Source: VGBV01 sp963813725
GTDB lineage: Bacteria; Actinomycetota; Thermoleophilia; Solirubrobacterales; 70-9
Assembly: GCA_963813725.1 (NCBI GenBank)
Contig: CAWFAI010000013.1
Location: forward strand, 248,001 to 312,000
Direction: 5' to 3'
Length of the DNA stretch: 64,000 nt
The position numbers were made by a program, and so were the translations under genes. Each line of letters opens with the position of its first letter. Positions within the stretch are counted from its first letter, which is position 1. The notes under the pieces were generated by a model. That model did not search any database. It was not told the origin of the DNA and saw nothing but the letters and a program-made list of their open reading frames with translations. Below, piece after piece: positions 33,541 through 43,869 of the stretch.

Positions 33541-34881
33541 ATGAGCTTCGGTAGGCGCCTGGCGGTGTTCTTCGTCCTGATCGTGCTGGTCCCGACCCTG
33601 GCGCTGGTGGGGATGCTGATCCTCGTCAGCGAGGACTCCCGGCAGGGCAAGGCCGATGCGCGGCTGTCGGCCGGCCTGGACACGGCGGCGGCGCTGTATG
33701 ACGAGAGCGTCAGCGCGGCCGAGCCCAAGGCGCGGGCCCTGGCGGCAGATCCCGCTCTGGCTGAGGGGCTGCGCTCGGGCGACCCCGATGCGCTGACGCG
33801 GTTCGCGCGCGCTGCCGCGGCCGAACCCGGCGTCGCGGGGGTCGAGGTGCTGGGCCCCGCCGGCAACATCGAGGCCGCCGGAGGAGGCGCCGATGCGATC
33901 GCGTTCGCGCAGCTCGACCTGGAAGAGAAAGGGACGCGACGCGGCGAGCTGCTGGTCTCGGTGACGACCGCGCAGGGGTTTGCGACGGAGCTCAAGCGCC
34001 TGACCAAGCGCGAGCTGGTGGTCAACAGGGGCGGTGCACCCGTGGCCGCAACGGTCGAGCCGGCGGCCCCGGACCTCGAGCTGGGGGAGACGGCGGACAT
34101 CGAGCTCGACCAGGGCGAATACCGGGCGCACCTCCTGAACCTGAACGGCGAGCGCGAGGAGTCGCTGTTGCTGCTGGGCCCGCGCAAGGACGAGGGCCTG
34201 CTGGCTATCGGGCGACCGGCGGCCGCGCTGCTTGCCGCCTTCCTGCTGCTGGCGATCGCGCTCGCGTGGGTGCTGGCCCGCGGGATGACCGGGCTGCACT
34301 CCCAGGTGGCGCAACAGGCCGTCACGGACCCGCTCACCGGGCTCTCCAACCGCAGGCGGCTGGACCAGCTGCTGGGCCGGGAGGTCGAGCGCGCGCAGCG
34401 CTTCGGGCACGAGCTCTCCCTGCTGATCGTCGACGCCGACGACTTCAAGCAGATCAACGACCAGCACGGCCACCTGGTCGGGGACGGGGTGCTGGAGACG
34501 ATCGCCGACGTGATCCGCTCCACGACCCGCACGATCGACATCACCGCGCGCTACGGCGGCGACGAGCTGGCGCTGGTGCTGCTGGAGACGGGCGCACAGG
34601 GGGCGACGATCCTGGCCGACCGCCTGCGCGAGAACGTGCGTACGGCGAAGATCCGTGGACTCCCTCGCGGCTCGCTGACCATCAGCGTGGGTGCGGCGAC
34701 ACTCCCGGACAGCGCCGGCGACGCGAAGTCGCTGATCGGCGCCGCCGACCAGGCGCTGCTGATCGCGAAGAAGGCCGGCAAGGACCAGACACGGGTTGCC
34801 CCCGGAAGGCCGCTGGCCGAGCGCAATGGGCACGGGGGGCGGCCGCGGGCCCCGCGCGGCTCGGCGCGGAGGCGCGCATAG
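33541..34881 (+). CDS. Membrane diguanylate cyclase (GGDEF domain)
   Basis: 446 residues. An N-terminal helix (LAVFFVLIVLVPTLALVGMLILV) and a second near residue 222-240 bracket an extracytoplasmic sensor of about 190 residues. The GGDEF domain starts at about 260 (TDPLTGLSNRRRLDQLL). The active site reads YGGDEL at about 338-343, so the usual final Phe is Leu; the metal-binding acids are kept. An RxxD inhibitory I-site (RTID) lies five residues before GGDEL. It should make c-di-GMP with product inhibition. No EAL domain is in the window. The 3' end is Gly/Arg-rich. Confidence 0.9.
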   Translation: MSFGRRLAVFFVLIVLVPTLALVGMLILVSEDSRQGKADARLSAGLDTAAALYDESVSAAEPKARALAADPALAEGLRSGDPDALTRFARAAAAEPGVAGVEVLGPAGNIEAAGGGADAIAFAQLDLEEKGTRRGELLVSVTTAQGFATELKRLTKRELVVNRGGAPVAATVEPAAPDLELGETADIELDQGEYRAHLLNLNGEREESLLLLGPRKDEGLLAIGRPAAALLAAFLLLAIALAWVLARGMTGLHSQVAQQAVTDPLTGLSNRRRLDQLLGREVERAQRFGHELSLLIVDADDFKQINDQHGHLVGDGVLETIADVIRSTTRTIDITARYGGDELALVLLETGAQGATILADRLRENVRTAKIRGLPRGSLTISVGAATLPDSAGDAKSLIGAADQALLIAKKAGKDQTRVAPGRPLAERNGHGGRPRAPRGSARRRA

Positions 34882-35007
34882 GCCGCTTTCGGCCCCGCCG
34901 CCTCCCGGCGCTGGTCGGGAGGGTGCAGAATCCCGGTTTTCGCCCGCTATCACCTCGGTCTGTAAGGCTTAGTCTCCTGACCTTGAAGAAGCGACCCAGG
35001 CGTACGT

Positions 35008-36291
35008 ATGGGCATCCTTGACGACGCGATACGCGAACACCTCGACCTGAAGCGCAAGCACGGCGCTCGGGACACCGAGCTCTCCGCGCTCGAGGAGGAC
35101 GCGTTCGGCTCCGGCGACCGGCCGGACCCGTTCTCCTCCAGCGAGCTGTTCGGGGAGGGCGCCGGAGCGCAGCAGGGCGCGGCACCCGCCTCCGAGGAGC
35201 CGACCCGGCTCGTGGAGCCAGAGACATCCGCCTCGGCGCCTGCGCTCGAGGAATCGCCCACGACCCCGGCACCACCGCAGCCGCCCGCCGAATCCGCGCG
35301 CCCGGCCCCGCCCTCGGAGCCCGCTGCGCCGGTCGCGCCCGCCCCGCCTTCACCGCCCACGCCCGCTCCCGAGCCCGCCGGCGAGGCACCGGCAGCCGAG
35401 GCCCCGCCGACCGAGGAGCCCCCCACCGAGGTCCCGCCGACCGAGGCGCCCCCGGAACAGCTTCCCCCGCAGCCGCCGCCTGCGCCGGAGCCCGGCCCCG
35501 AGCCGGCCGAGCCCGCCGCTGAGGCTCCGCCCGAGCCGCAGGTCGCCGAGCCACCGGCCGAGTCGGAGTCCCTCGCCGAGCTGATGGCCCGGGAGGAGGC
35601 GATCGAGGCCGCCGAGGCGCCCGCCCCCGAAGCGCCTCCCGCCCCCGAAGCGCCTCCCGCGCCCGAAGCGCCTGCCGCGCCCGAGCCCGAGGCACCGGAG
35701 CCGGAGCCGGAAGACGCGCCCGCCGCCGGCGTGCCCGACCCGCCCCCGCCGCCGCCCGAGCCGGGCACCGAGCCGCCAGGCCGTGCCAGAGGCCGGGTGC
35801 ACCATCCGACCGAGGAGCATCCGGCGCCCGAGCCGGACTCCCAGGAGCTGCATTCGGCCGGCGAGGCCTCCGGCGCCCCGCTGTCCGCGCCCTCAGAGGA
35901 GGCGGACCCCGTTGAGGCCGCGCCCGAGCGAGTCGAGCCGGACACCGGAGGCGGTCCCGCGCTGTTCGACTTCGAGACCGACGCGGGTTTGGGGACCGAG
36001 GCTCCGGCCTCGCCTGATGTCGCCGAGGACTCCGAACCGCTGGGCCCCGAGGACTCCGACGAGTTCGAGGAGCTGGGACCGGCCACCGACGAGCAGCCCG
36101 CGCGCGACGTCGGGGACGAGGAGACGCACTACGACGATCCGGAGCCGGACGGTGAGCCGCGCCGCGACCCCACCGACGAGAAGGACCTGCTGGCGGAGTC
36201 GCCCGAGTTCGCGGATGACGGCACCGACGAGGAGGACCTCTGGTTCGAGAAGGGTCCTCCGAAGGACTTCGACTTCGAGGACGAGAAGTAG
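35008..36291 (+). CDS. Acidic Pro/Glu/Ala-rich protein with conserved N-terminal motif
   Basis: 427 residues. The first 40 residues (GILDDAIREHLDLKRKHGARDTELSALEEDAFG) look ordered and helical. The rest is low-complexity: Pro/Ala/Glu repeats such as APPAPEAPPAPEAP around residues 205-230, then an acidic tail ending LWFEKGPPKDFDFEDEK. No signal peptide or helix. It is probably intrinsically disordered; a cytoplasmic scaffold or a division- or kinase-associated protein is possible. ATG 35008 lacks a Shine-Dalgarno; a TTG-start ORF (34983-35021) overlaps it. Function not recognised. Confidence 0.75.
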   Translation: MGILDDAIREHLDLKRKHGARDTELSALEEDAFGSGDRPDPFSSSELFGEGAGAQQGAAPASEEPTRLVEPETSASAPALEESPTTPAPPQPPAESARPAPPSEPAAPVAPAPPSPPTPAPEPAGEAPAAEAPPTEEPPTEVPPTEAPPEQLPPQPPPAPEPGPEPAEPAAEAPPEPQVAEPPAESESLAELMAREEAIEAAEAPAPEAPPAPEAPPAPEAPAAPEPEAPEPEPEDAPAAGVPDPPPPPPEPGTEPPGRARGRVHHPTEEHPAPEPDSQELHSAGEASGAPLSAPSEEADPVEAAPERVEPDTGGGPALFDFETDAGLGTEAPASPDVAEDSEPLGPEDSDEFEELGPATDEQPARDVGDEETHYDDPEPDGEPRRDPTDEKDLLAESPEFADDGTDEEDLWFEKGPPKDFDFEDEK

Positions 36292-36307
36292 CCCGGCCGG
36301 GGACTCG

Positions 36308-37666
<1,359 letters not shown>

Positions 37667-37758
37667 TCGCTCCTCAGGGGTCTCGACAGCCGCGCCAGTC
37701 TCTCACAGGCGCCTACCCGGGATGGGCGCCACTAAGCGTCTGCGCCCGGGATGCGACC

Positions 37759-37764
37759 TACAAT
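37759..37764 (+). promoter_or_regulatory. -10 box of the tRNA-Ala(TGC) gene
   Basis: TACAAT, 16 bases before the tRNA 5' end; no clear -35. Confidence 0.5.
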
Positions 37765-37780
37765 CGTCCCGACCCAACGC

Positions 37781-37853
37781 GGGGCCATAGCTCAGTTGGG
37801 AGAGCGCCTGCTTTGCAAGCAGGAGGTCGCCGGTTCGATTCCGGCTGGCTCCA
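37781..37853 (+). tRNA. tRNA-Ala(TGC)
   Basis: 73 bases. Acceptor GGGGCCA pairs with TGGCTCC, the D-stem is GCTC/GAGC, the anticodon stem CCTGC/GCAGG holds loop TTTGCAA with anticodon TGC, and the T-arm is CCGGTTCGATTCCGG. Discriminator A; no encoded CCA. Confidence 0.95.
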
Positions 37854-37911
37854 CCTTCGGACGGGCGGCTACTCGGAGGTCCTGACCGCCAGCAACTATC
37901 GTGCGCCGAGT

Positions 37912-39589
37912 ATGAAACGGGGCGCTCGGAAGCTGGGATTCGCCCTGCGTGCGCTCGCCCTCGACTTCAGCAACCGTGACCTCGCGCTGCTCGGCATTGC
38001 GAGGCTGGGGGTCTCCTTCGCCAACTGGGCGTTCGCCATCTCCCTCGGCGTCTACGGGTTCGATGCTCACGGGGCGGTCGGCGTAAGCCTCGTCGCGGTG
38101 CTGCGGTTGCTTCCCGGGGCCATCGCCTCGCCCTTCGCCGGTCTGCTGATCGATCGCTACCCACGCCGCGCTGTGCTTTTCGCCAGCGTGCTCGGCGATG
38201 GGCGTCGTGCTGGCGGGCGCCGCCGTAGCCGCGGCCCTGGACGCCCCAGTCGCCGTCGTTTTCGCCTTTCCGGCCTTGTTCGCGGTCGCGTACAGCGGCT
38301 ACGGCCCAGCGGAGTCGGCGCTGATGCCGGGGTTGGCGCACACGCCGCAGGAGCTGTCGGCGAGCAACGTGACCCACAGCGCAATGGAGGCGGCCGGCTT
38401 CCTGACGGCCGCGATCGGCACGGGCATCATGCTCGACCTGACCTCGCCGGCGGTCGTCTTCGGCGTCGCGGCCTTCGTCGCGGCGATGGCCGCGATCGTG
38501 ATCGCCTCGGTCGACCTGGATGAACGGCCCACCTACGTGGACGAGGAAGGCGAGGTGGCGGGCGTCGTGCGCGAGCTGTCCGTCGGGGTGCAGGCCCTGC
38601 TCGGCCACCCGGCGCTGCGCCTCTCGGCGGCCGCCCTGATCGTGTTGCTCCTGTTCGAGGGGTTCGCCGACGTGCTGGTCGTTGTGACGGCGCTCGAACT
38701 GCTTCACCTGGACGAGGGAAGCGTCGGATTCCTCAACGCGAGCTGGGGCCTCGGGGCGCTGATCGGCGGCGCGAGCCTGGCGCTCTTGCTCGACCGCGGC
38801 AAGCTGGTGGCCGCCATCGCGGCCGGCAGCATCGTGCTCGGCCTCGCCACGATGCTGCCTGGGCTCTGGCCCGAGGAGGCGACCGCCTACGCCGGTTGGC
38901 TGGCGGTCGGACTCGGCTTCACCCTCGTCGAAGTGGCGTCCAAGACGCTGATTCACCGGCTCGGCTCGGACGAGACACTCGGTCGTGTGATCGCCGAGCT
39001 CGAGGCCGCCCGCCTCGGGGCGATGGCATTGGGATCGCTGGGCGCGATCCTGCTGATCGAGTTCCTGCATCCCGACGGGGCGCTGGTCGCCCTCGGCGCG
39101 CTGATGCCGGTGTTCGTGATCGTCTGCTGGACTCGCCTGCGCGCCTTCGAGGTCGGTGCCCCCGTCGCAGAGGGCTACTACCAGCTGCTGTGCCACAACT
39201 CGATCTTCACGCCGCTTCCGATCGCGACGCTCGAGCTGCTCGCCAACAATCTCGTCGCGGTCGACGTTCCGGCGGGCGAGGAGGTGATCGTGGAAGGGGA
39301 GCCGGGCGACCGCTTCTACCTGATCGAGGAGGGAGAGGTGGAGGTGTTCGAGCAAGGCACCTTTCGCCGCAACGAGGGCCCTGGGGAGTCGTTCGGTGAG
39401 ATCGCCCTCCTGCACGACGTGCCCCGCACGGCGACCGTGCGAACGATCGCGCCGACCCGCCTGCTGGCGCTGGAGCGGGAGCAGTTCCTGTCCGCCGTGA
39501 CCGGACACAGGCGCAGCCGGGAGGCCGCCACTGCGGTCGCCGACCATCGCTGGGGCGGACAGAAGTCGCCCTCGGCCGGGACGGACTGA
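37912..39589 (+). CDS. MFS-fold transporter fused to a C-terminal cyclic-nucleotide-binding domain, one frame break
   Basis: ATG 37912 begins an MFS half (NRDLALLGIARLGVSFANWAFAISLGVYGFD, ASPFAGLLIDRYPRR). The frame changes near 38195 (MGVVLAGAAV continues in the next frame) and runs to 39589. About 12 helices are followed, after about residue 420, by a cNMP domain: PAGEEVIVEGEPGDRFYLIEEGEVEVF and the phosphate-binding cassette GESFGEIALLHDVPRTATV, with the Glu and Arg that contact cAMP. It is likely a transporter or sensor gated by cAMP; the substrate is unknown. The restored length is about 559 residues. A one-base indel explains the break. Confidence 0.82.
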
Positions 39590-39692
39590 CGCGGCTCGCG
39601 ACGCGCTGGCGCGGCCGGTCACGAGCCACCCTCCCGGGCCTCGCCGCGCCCAGGGCGTCCGCTGCCTCGAGCGCGTTCATGAGGCGGCCAAC

Positions 39693-40838
39693 CTACCGGC
39701 TGGGCGCCGCCGCGAATCCCGCGCGCAGCAACAGCGGCACCTGGCGCAGCGGATCCGGCGAGTCCAGCAACACCACCCCCAGGTGCCGCCCCCGGAGTCG
39801 GGCGGTGGTCACGTAGCAGCGGCCGGCGCCGTTGGTGAGGCCCGTCTTCACGCCCGTGACCTGGGCGCGCGGCAGCCCGGTGATCCCGCGCTGGACGAAG
39901 TAGTGGTTGTTGGCCAGGCTCAGCGTGCCGCCCTTGATCGGGAAGGCGACCTCGGCCGAGGTGCGCTTTGTCACCGAGGCGACCCACTTGTTCTCCAGGT
40001 CGGCCCGCGCCAGCGCGGCCAGGTCATACGCGCACGAGGCGTTGCCTTTGTCCTGCAGTCCCGCCGGTCCCGCGAAGCGCGTGCAGCTCAGTCCCATCGC
40101 CTCCGCTCGGCGGTTCATCCGCCTCACGAACGCCCTCACGGTGCCCGCGTCGTGCTCGGCCAAGGCCGCCGCCGCGTCGTTGCCCGACACCAGCAGCAGC
40201 CCGAGGAAGAGGCCGCGCAGCGGCACGCGCCGCCCGGGCTTGAGCACGCCGATCCGCGAGCCCTCGACGCCCGGCGCCTTGGCGCTGATCAACACCCTCT
40301 CGTGGGGCCGATGGCGCTCGGCGATCACCAGCGCCGTCATCATCTTCGTCAGGCTCGCGATCGGGCGCTCCCGGGCCGGGTTGCGCGCCCACAGCACCTC
40401 GCCGCTGTCGACGTCGAACAGGATCCCGGCGGCTGGGGGGTGCTTCAGGCGGGGGCGGACCCGAGCGGGGGCCGGCGCCGAATCGACGGCGTAGGCCTGC
40501 ACCTGGACGGGATCCGGCAGGCGAGGCTCGACCGGGGCTGCGGCCCTGTCCTCCTCGCCGCCTGGGGGCGGGACCCCCTCGGCGCCCCCGAGCGCCTCCG
40601 TGGCCGTCTCGGTGGCGGGGGAGGTCCGCGCGGAGGCCGGCGGGTCCCGGTCTCCGCCGGGGTCCCGGTCGGGCCACAGCAGCACCGCGCCCACCGCCGT
40701 CACCCCGAACACGAACAGCAGCCCGCCGATCGCGGCCGCCCGTCGGCCCCACCGGCCCCCGCTCTGCTCTCGCTCCGGCTCGGTCAGGCCGACAGATCGG
40801 GGTCGTGTGAGCAGATCAGCCGCGCCCCGCGCGGGCAC
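39693..40838 (-). CDS. D-alanyl-D-alanine carboxypeptidase (DacA/PBP5-like)
   Basis: 381 residues from GTG. One membrane helix near residue 34-54 (AAAIGGLLFVFGVTAVGAVLLW) acts as signal anchor, followed by a Pro/Ala-rich linker. The serine peptidase S11 motifs are SLTKMM (nucleophile Ser), SGNDAA and KTGLTNGAG. It trims the terminal D-Ala of peptidoglycan stems. The start is uncertain; a shorter form from a Leu codon further in would keep the anchor. It stands alone between the MFS-cNMP gene (convergent) and a small membrane gene. Confidence 0.9.
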   Translation of the reverse strand: MPARGAADLLTRPRSVGLTEPEREQSGGRWGRRAAAIGGLLFVFGVTAVGAVLLWPDRDPGGDRDPPASARTSPATETATEALGGAEGVPPPGGEEDRAAAPVEPRLPDPVQVQAYAVDSAPAPARVRPRLKHPPAAGILFDVDSGEVLWARNPARERPIASLTKMMTALVIAERHRPHERVLISAKAPGVEGSRIGVLKPGRRVPLRGLFLGLLLVSGNDAAAALAEHDAGTVRAFVRRMNRRAEAMGLSCTRFAGPAGLQDKGNASCAYDLAALARADLENKWVASVTKRTSAEVAFPIKGGTLSLANNHYFVQRGITGLPRAQVTGVKTGLTNGAGRCYVTTARLRGRHLGVVLLDSPDPLRQVPLLLRAGFAAAPSR

Positions 40839-40946
40839 GTGGTCCCGCAGTTCAGGTGGTGGACGGTGGCCAGGGCGCGAGCATAGTCGCCGCGGCGGGG
40901 GCGGGAGACGGTCTTGGCGGGGCCGCAGGACGGCCGGCGGGCCCTG

Positions 40947-41165
40947 CTACTCGTCGGGCGGCGGGTTGCGCATGGCGCCGTAGAGGCCGGCGGCGATCAT
41001 CCCGATCACCAGCAGCGAGACCGCCAGAAATCCCAGCGCCAGCAGGTCGCCGTAGTTGGAGAGCCCGAATCCGAGCTTCACCGCGGAGTACAGCGTGAGG
41101 ATGCCGAAGACGGCGCAGAAACCCAGGCCCAGGCCGAGCAGCGCGGATCGCAGTCCGGGGTCCAT
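40947..41165 (-). CDS. Small two-helix membrane protein
   Basis: 72 residues from ATG 41165: two hydrophobic helices (LLGLGLGFCAVFGILTLYSAV and LLALGFLAVSLLVIGMIAAGLYGAM) and a short Pro-rich tail. No family recognised. It starts five bases after the rhomboid protease stop on the same strand, so the two are almost certainly cotranscribed; it may be a rhomboid partner. Confidence 0.65.
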   Translation of the reverse strand: MDPGLRSALLGLGLGFCAVFGILTLYSAVKLGFGLSNYGDLLALGFLAVSLLVIGMIAAGLYGAMRNPPPDE

Positions 41166-41170
41166 CGCCC

Positions 41171-42025
41171 TCAGTAGACCGGTAACCGCGGCTCGGGGTC
41201 GCGGTTCCGCCTGACCAGGAGCCTGATCGTCGCGAGCCCGAACAGGAAGCCGCCGACGTGGGCGAAGTAGGCGATGCCCTCGCCACCACCCGCCTCGGGT
41301 GTCGCGACCTGGCCCAGGGCGGGGATGAACTGGAGCACGAACCAGATGCCCAGCAGGATCAGGGCCGGGATCTCGACCAGGGTCACGAAGAAGACCAGGA
41401 AGATCAGCGTCAGGACCCTCGCCTTGGGGTGCAGCAGGGCATAGGCGCCCAGCACCCCCGCCACCGCGCCGCTTGCCCCGATCGTGGGCACGGTCGAACC
41501 GGGGTCCAGAGCAGCCTGTGAGTAGACCGCCACCAGCCCGGCGGCCAGGTAGAAGAGGACGTACTTGACCCGTCCCAGCGCGTCCTCGATGTTGTTGCCG
41601 AAGACCCAGAGGAACAGCATGTTCCCCGCGATGTGCAGGATGCCGCCGTGCATGAACATCGAGGTGAACAGGGTGATGAACCACGCCGCCTGCTCCAGCG
41701 GGATCAGCGCGACCCCGGGGTTCGCCTCGCCCCGGGCCTCGGCCTCCGTGAACTCCGTCGTGCCCGGGCACACCACGCCCGGCTCGGCCTGCTCGTTGAC
41801 GGCGCCGATCGAGCAGTCCTCGGTCTCGTCCGGGTGCGTGATCCGGTAGGGGATCGCCCCGTACTCCAGGGCGCTCTGGTCGATCTCTCCGAGCCCGATC
41901 GCGTCGAGCTGGGGATCGGAGGGGAACGTCCACTGCCAGAGCATGAAGGCGACGTTGATCGCGATCAGGACCACGGTCACGACCGGGAAGCGCGAGGTCG
42001 GCAGGTTGTCCTTCAGCGGGAACAC
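41171..42025 (-). CDS. Rhomboid-family intramembrane serine protease
   Basis: 284 residues. It starts MFPLKDNLPTSRFPVVTVVLIAINVAFMLWQW, common to bacterial rhomboids. The catalytic Ser is in GASGAVAGVLGAYA and the catalytic His in YFAHVGGFLFGLA; MHGGILHIAGNMLFLWVFG carries the conserved HxxxN oxyanion helix. It cleaves membrane proteins within helices; substrate unknown. A periplasmic or cytoplasmic loop of about 60 residues is inserted after helix 1. It lies 12 bases downstream of the 42038-42598 gene, in one operon with it and the 72-residue protein. Confidence 0.93.
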   Translation of the reverse strand: MFPLKDNLPTSRFPVVTVVLIAINVAFMLWQWTFPSDPQLDAIGLGEIDQSALEYGAIPYRITHPDETEDCSIGAVNEQAEPGVVCPGTTEFTEAEARGEANPGVALIPLEQAAWFITLFTSMFMHGGILHIAGNMLFLWVFGNNIEDALGRVKYVLFYLAAGLVAVYSQAALDPGSTVPTIGASGAVAGVLGAYALLHPKARVLTLIFLVFFVTLVEIPALILLGIWFVLQFIPALGQVATPEAGGGEGIAYFAHVGGFLFGLATIRLLVRRNRDPEPRLPVY

Positions 42026-42037
42026 GCGGGGATCAGC

Positions 42038-42598
42038 CTATTTGCGCCGACAGAGGTGCTCGAGCAGCCACTCCGGCGTCTGCGCCGGCGCAAGCTCGCC
42101 TTCCAGGACCTGGTTCGCGAAGAGGATGCCCTCCTCGGTCAGCCGGCCATCGGGCGAGGCCAGCGGGTCGTCGCGGACGAAGATCGAGATGAACCGGGTG
42201 GCCCCGCCTCCGCCGAGCGTCGAGGCGGCCGCGATGCCGGCGAAGTGGCGCACCTGCCCCGCCGTGCCGTCGTCGAAGCGGTCGAGGAACCCCCTGCCGG
42301 CGATCAGGTTCCGCCCTCCCCTGGCGAGGTCGCCATAGCCCCGCGGAGGGCGGCGGATGCCCGCCGCGCGCAGGCCGAAGGCGCGCAGGAAGTCCTGGGT
42401 GTCCTGCTCGCGCTCGGCGAGCTTGGCGGCCAGCCCGGCCATCTGGCGGCAGGCGCTGCCGCTGTAGTCGCCGCTCAGGGCGACGAGGTCGCCGTCGCCG
42501 CCCTCACTCCCATCGCCGGCCCAGGGCTCGGCGAACCAGAGCGCCGCACCTGCGCCGAGTATCGCCAGCGCCGCCAGCAGCCCCGCGATGACCTTCAC
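42038..42598 (-). CDS. Exported or membrane-anchored protein of unknown function
   Basis: 186 residues from GTG. One N-terminal helix (VIAGLLAALAILGAGAALWFA), probably an anchor or signal, then a soluble part with SGSACRQMAGLAAKLAEREQ and a Cys near the C-terminus (LLEHLCRRK). The two cysteines could form a disulfide outside the cell. No family recognised. It heads the rhomboid operon; the GTG follows a TAGGCT box by six bases. Confidence 0.7.
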   Translation of the reverse strand: MKVIAGLLAALAILGAGAALWFAEPWAGDGSEGGDGDLVALSGDYSGSACRQMAGLAAKLAEREQDTQDFLRAFGLRAAGIRRPPRGYGDLARGGRNLIAGRGFLDRFDDGTAGQVRHFAGIAAASTLGGGGATRFISIFVRDDPLASPDGRLTEEGILFANQVLEGELAPAQTPEWLLEHLCRRK

Positions 42599-42604
42599 GA
42601 TCTG

Positions 42605-42610
42605 AGCCTA
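42605..42610 (-). promoter_or_regulatory. Putative leaderless -10 box of the rhomboid operon
   Basis: TAGGCT on the minus strand, six bases before GTG 42598. Confidence 0.45.
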
Positions 42611-42619
42611 GCCAGAGGA

Positions 42620-43816
42620 CTAGGGGCGGTGGCCGCTAGGCGGGATCTCGTAGCGCCTCGCCGGCAGCGAGGCCGAGCGCGGCTCGGGGAGACTCAGGCG
42701 GGAACCGCCGGCCGCCACGGCGCCCTTCTTGGTCCAGCGCACCGCGAGCGGCTCGAACTCCAGCATCAGCCGCCAGGTGGCCGCGTCGATCGAGCCCGTC
42801 GCGGGCAGACCCCGCTGGAACTGCAGGGCGCTGACCGCGCTGCGGGTCGGCGACTCGTAATAGCCCGTGATCGGGGTCGAGTAGCCGCCGCCCGCCAGCA
42901 GCTGCTGGGCCCACGCGACCAGGTCGCCCTTGGCTCCCGGCCGCAGCGTCGGGTAGCTGTCGTAGACCAGCTCGCTCGAGAGCGGGGTCACCTGCTTGCC
43001 GACCGCCTTCCACTGGCGCCTGCCGGCATGCTGCCACGACCACCAGCTGACGCCCTCCATGCCGTAGGCCTGGGCGAGGCGGCGGAAGCGGCTGATCTGC
43101 TTTCCCCTCGGGTTCAGGTAGACCTGGCCCAGCGGCAGGATCGGGCGGTCGTATGGCCGGTTCCAGACCCAGGTGTGGACGAACGCCTCGTCGACGCTGT
43201 CGCCGATCGTCTTCCAGTAGAGCTGGGGAGCGTTGTACTGGGCGCCGCCGGGGCCGAGGAAGACCGAATAGGGGAAGGCCGGGTGGTAGTCGGCGTAGGG
43301 GAAGGCCGCCAGCGCGATCGGGAAGTCCGGGCCGACCAGCGCCCGCAGCTTGCGCATGTAGGTGGAGGCCTGGGAGTAGCGGCCCTCGTAGTGCCCCTCG
43401 GCGTCGATCACGAAGCAGTCCGCGCCTCGGGCCGCGGCCGCCGCCCCGGCTTTGGCCTCGGCCTTGGGGCCGCGCCCGTAGATGAACTGCCAGCCGCACA
43501 CCTTCAGCCCCTGCGCCTGCAGCGCCCTCACCACCGAGGGCGAGAACTGAGACCAGGTGTTGCCGGCGTCCCCGGACTTGAGCAGCACGTACTCGACGCC
43601 CCTTCTGTGGGCCTTCTTGGCGATGCGGCCGACGTCGCCACCCTCGGCGCGGCTCAGGTACCAGATCCACATGCCGTCGCCCGCCATCGGGTTCGCGGCC
43701 GCAGGCTGCGCCTCCTGGGCCGGCGCCTGCCGCGTGAGCGGCCCGGTCAGCAGGACCGCGGCGGCCGCGCCTGCGCAGCAGGCGAGGGCGATCGTTCTTG
43801 CGCGTCTCGGAAGCAT
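42620..43816 (-). CDS. Secreted protein with (beta/alpha)-barrel-like domain and peptidoglycan-binding domain
   Basis: 398 residues from ATG 43816, where a signal peptide begins (PRRARTIALACCAGAAAAVLLTGPLT). The central region (AGDGMWIWYLSRAEGGDVGRIAKKAHRRGVEYVLLKSGDAGN, CFVIDAEGHYEG, FPIALAAFPYADYH) looks like a glycoside-hydrolase TIM barrel of the DUF1906/GH25-like type. The C-terminal third has a PG_binding_1 pattern (LAGGGYSTPITGYYESPTRSAVSALQFQRGLPATGSIDAATW). A wall-hydrolase role is likely but not proven. TAGCCT lies seven bases before the ATG. Confidence 0.78.
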   Translation of the reverse strand: MLPRRARTIALACCAGAAAAVLLTGPLTRQAPAQEAQPAAANPMAGDGMWIWYLSRAEGGDVGRIAKKAHRRGVEYVLLKSGDAGNTWSQFSPSVVRALQAQGLKVCGWQFIYGRGPKAEAKAGAAAAARGADCFVIDAEGHYEGRYSQASTYMRKLRALVGPDFPIALAAFPYADYHPAFPYSVFLGPGGAQYNAPQLYWKTIGDSVDEAFVHTWVWNRPYDRPILPLGQVYLNPRGKQISRFRRLAQAYGMEGVSWWSWQHAGRRQWKAVGKQVTPLSSELVYDSYPTLRPGAKGDLVAWAQQLLAGGGYSTPITGYYESPTRSAVSALQFQRGLPATGSIDAATWRLMLEFEPLAVRWTKKGAVAAGGSRLSLPEPRSASLPARRYEIPPSGHRP

Positions 43817-43823
43817 CGAAATC

Positions 43824-43829
43824 AGGCTA
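43824..43829 (-). promoter_or_regulatory. Putative leaderless -10 box of the peptidoglycan-binding protein
   Basis: TAGCCT on the minus strand, seven bases before ATG 43816. Confidence 0.4.
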
Positions 43830-43856
43830 CGTAGGCCCGTAACAACGCCCCGCAAC

Positions 43857-43862
43857 TAAGGT
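43857..43862 (+). promoter_or_regulatory. Putative leaderless -10 box of the DUF3291 gene
   Basis: TAAGGT, seven bases before GTG 43870. Confidence 0.4.
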
Positions 43863-43869
43863 TGCTGTC

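Noticed and set aside
34983..35021. 12-codon TTG-start ORF overlapping the acidic-protein start
   Set aside because: TAGTCT lies seven bases upstream, but a TTG start and a 14-base overlap make it weaker than the three reported short ORFs.
35630..35700. Repeated GCGCCTCCCGCCCCCGAA-like units as a possible CRISPR or tandem-repeat locus
   Set aside because: The units are back to back, in frame and encode APPAPEAP; there are no spacers.
34950..36086. Ser/Gly-rich minus-strand ORF opposite the acidic protein
   Set aside because: It is the mirror of PEA codon repeats; the plus-strand frame has a structured N-terminus.
39590..39692. 103-base gap between the MFS-cNMP gene and the carboxypeptidase
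   Set aside because: GC-rich with several weak inverted repeats, but no clear terminator, promoter or ORF could be supported.
41633..43834. 733-codon plus-strand ORF over rhomboid and peptidoglycan-binding genes
   Set aside because: Antisense shadow; three minus-strand genes with clear motifs or signal peptides occupy the region.
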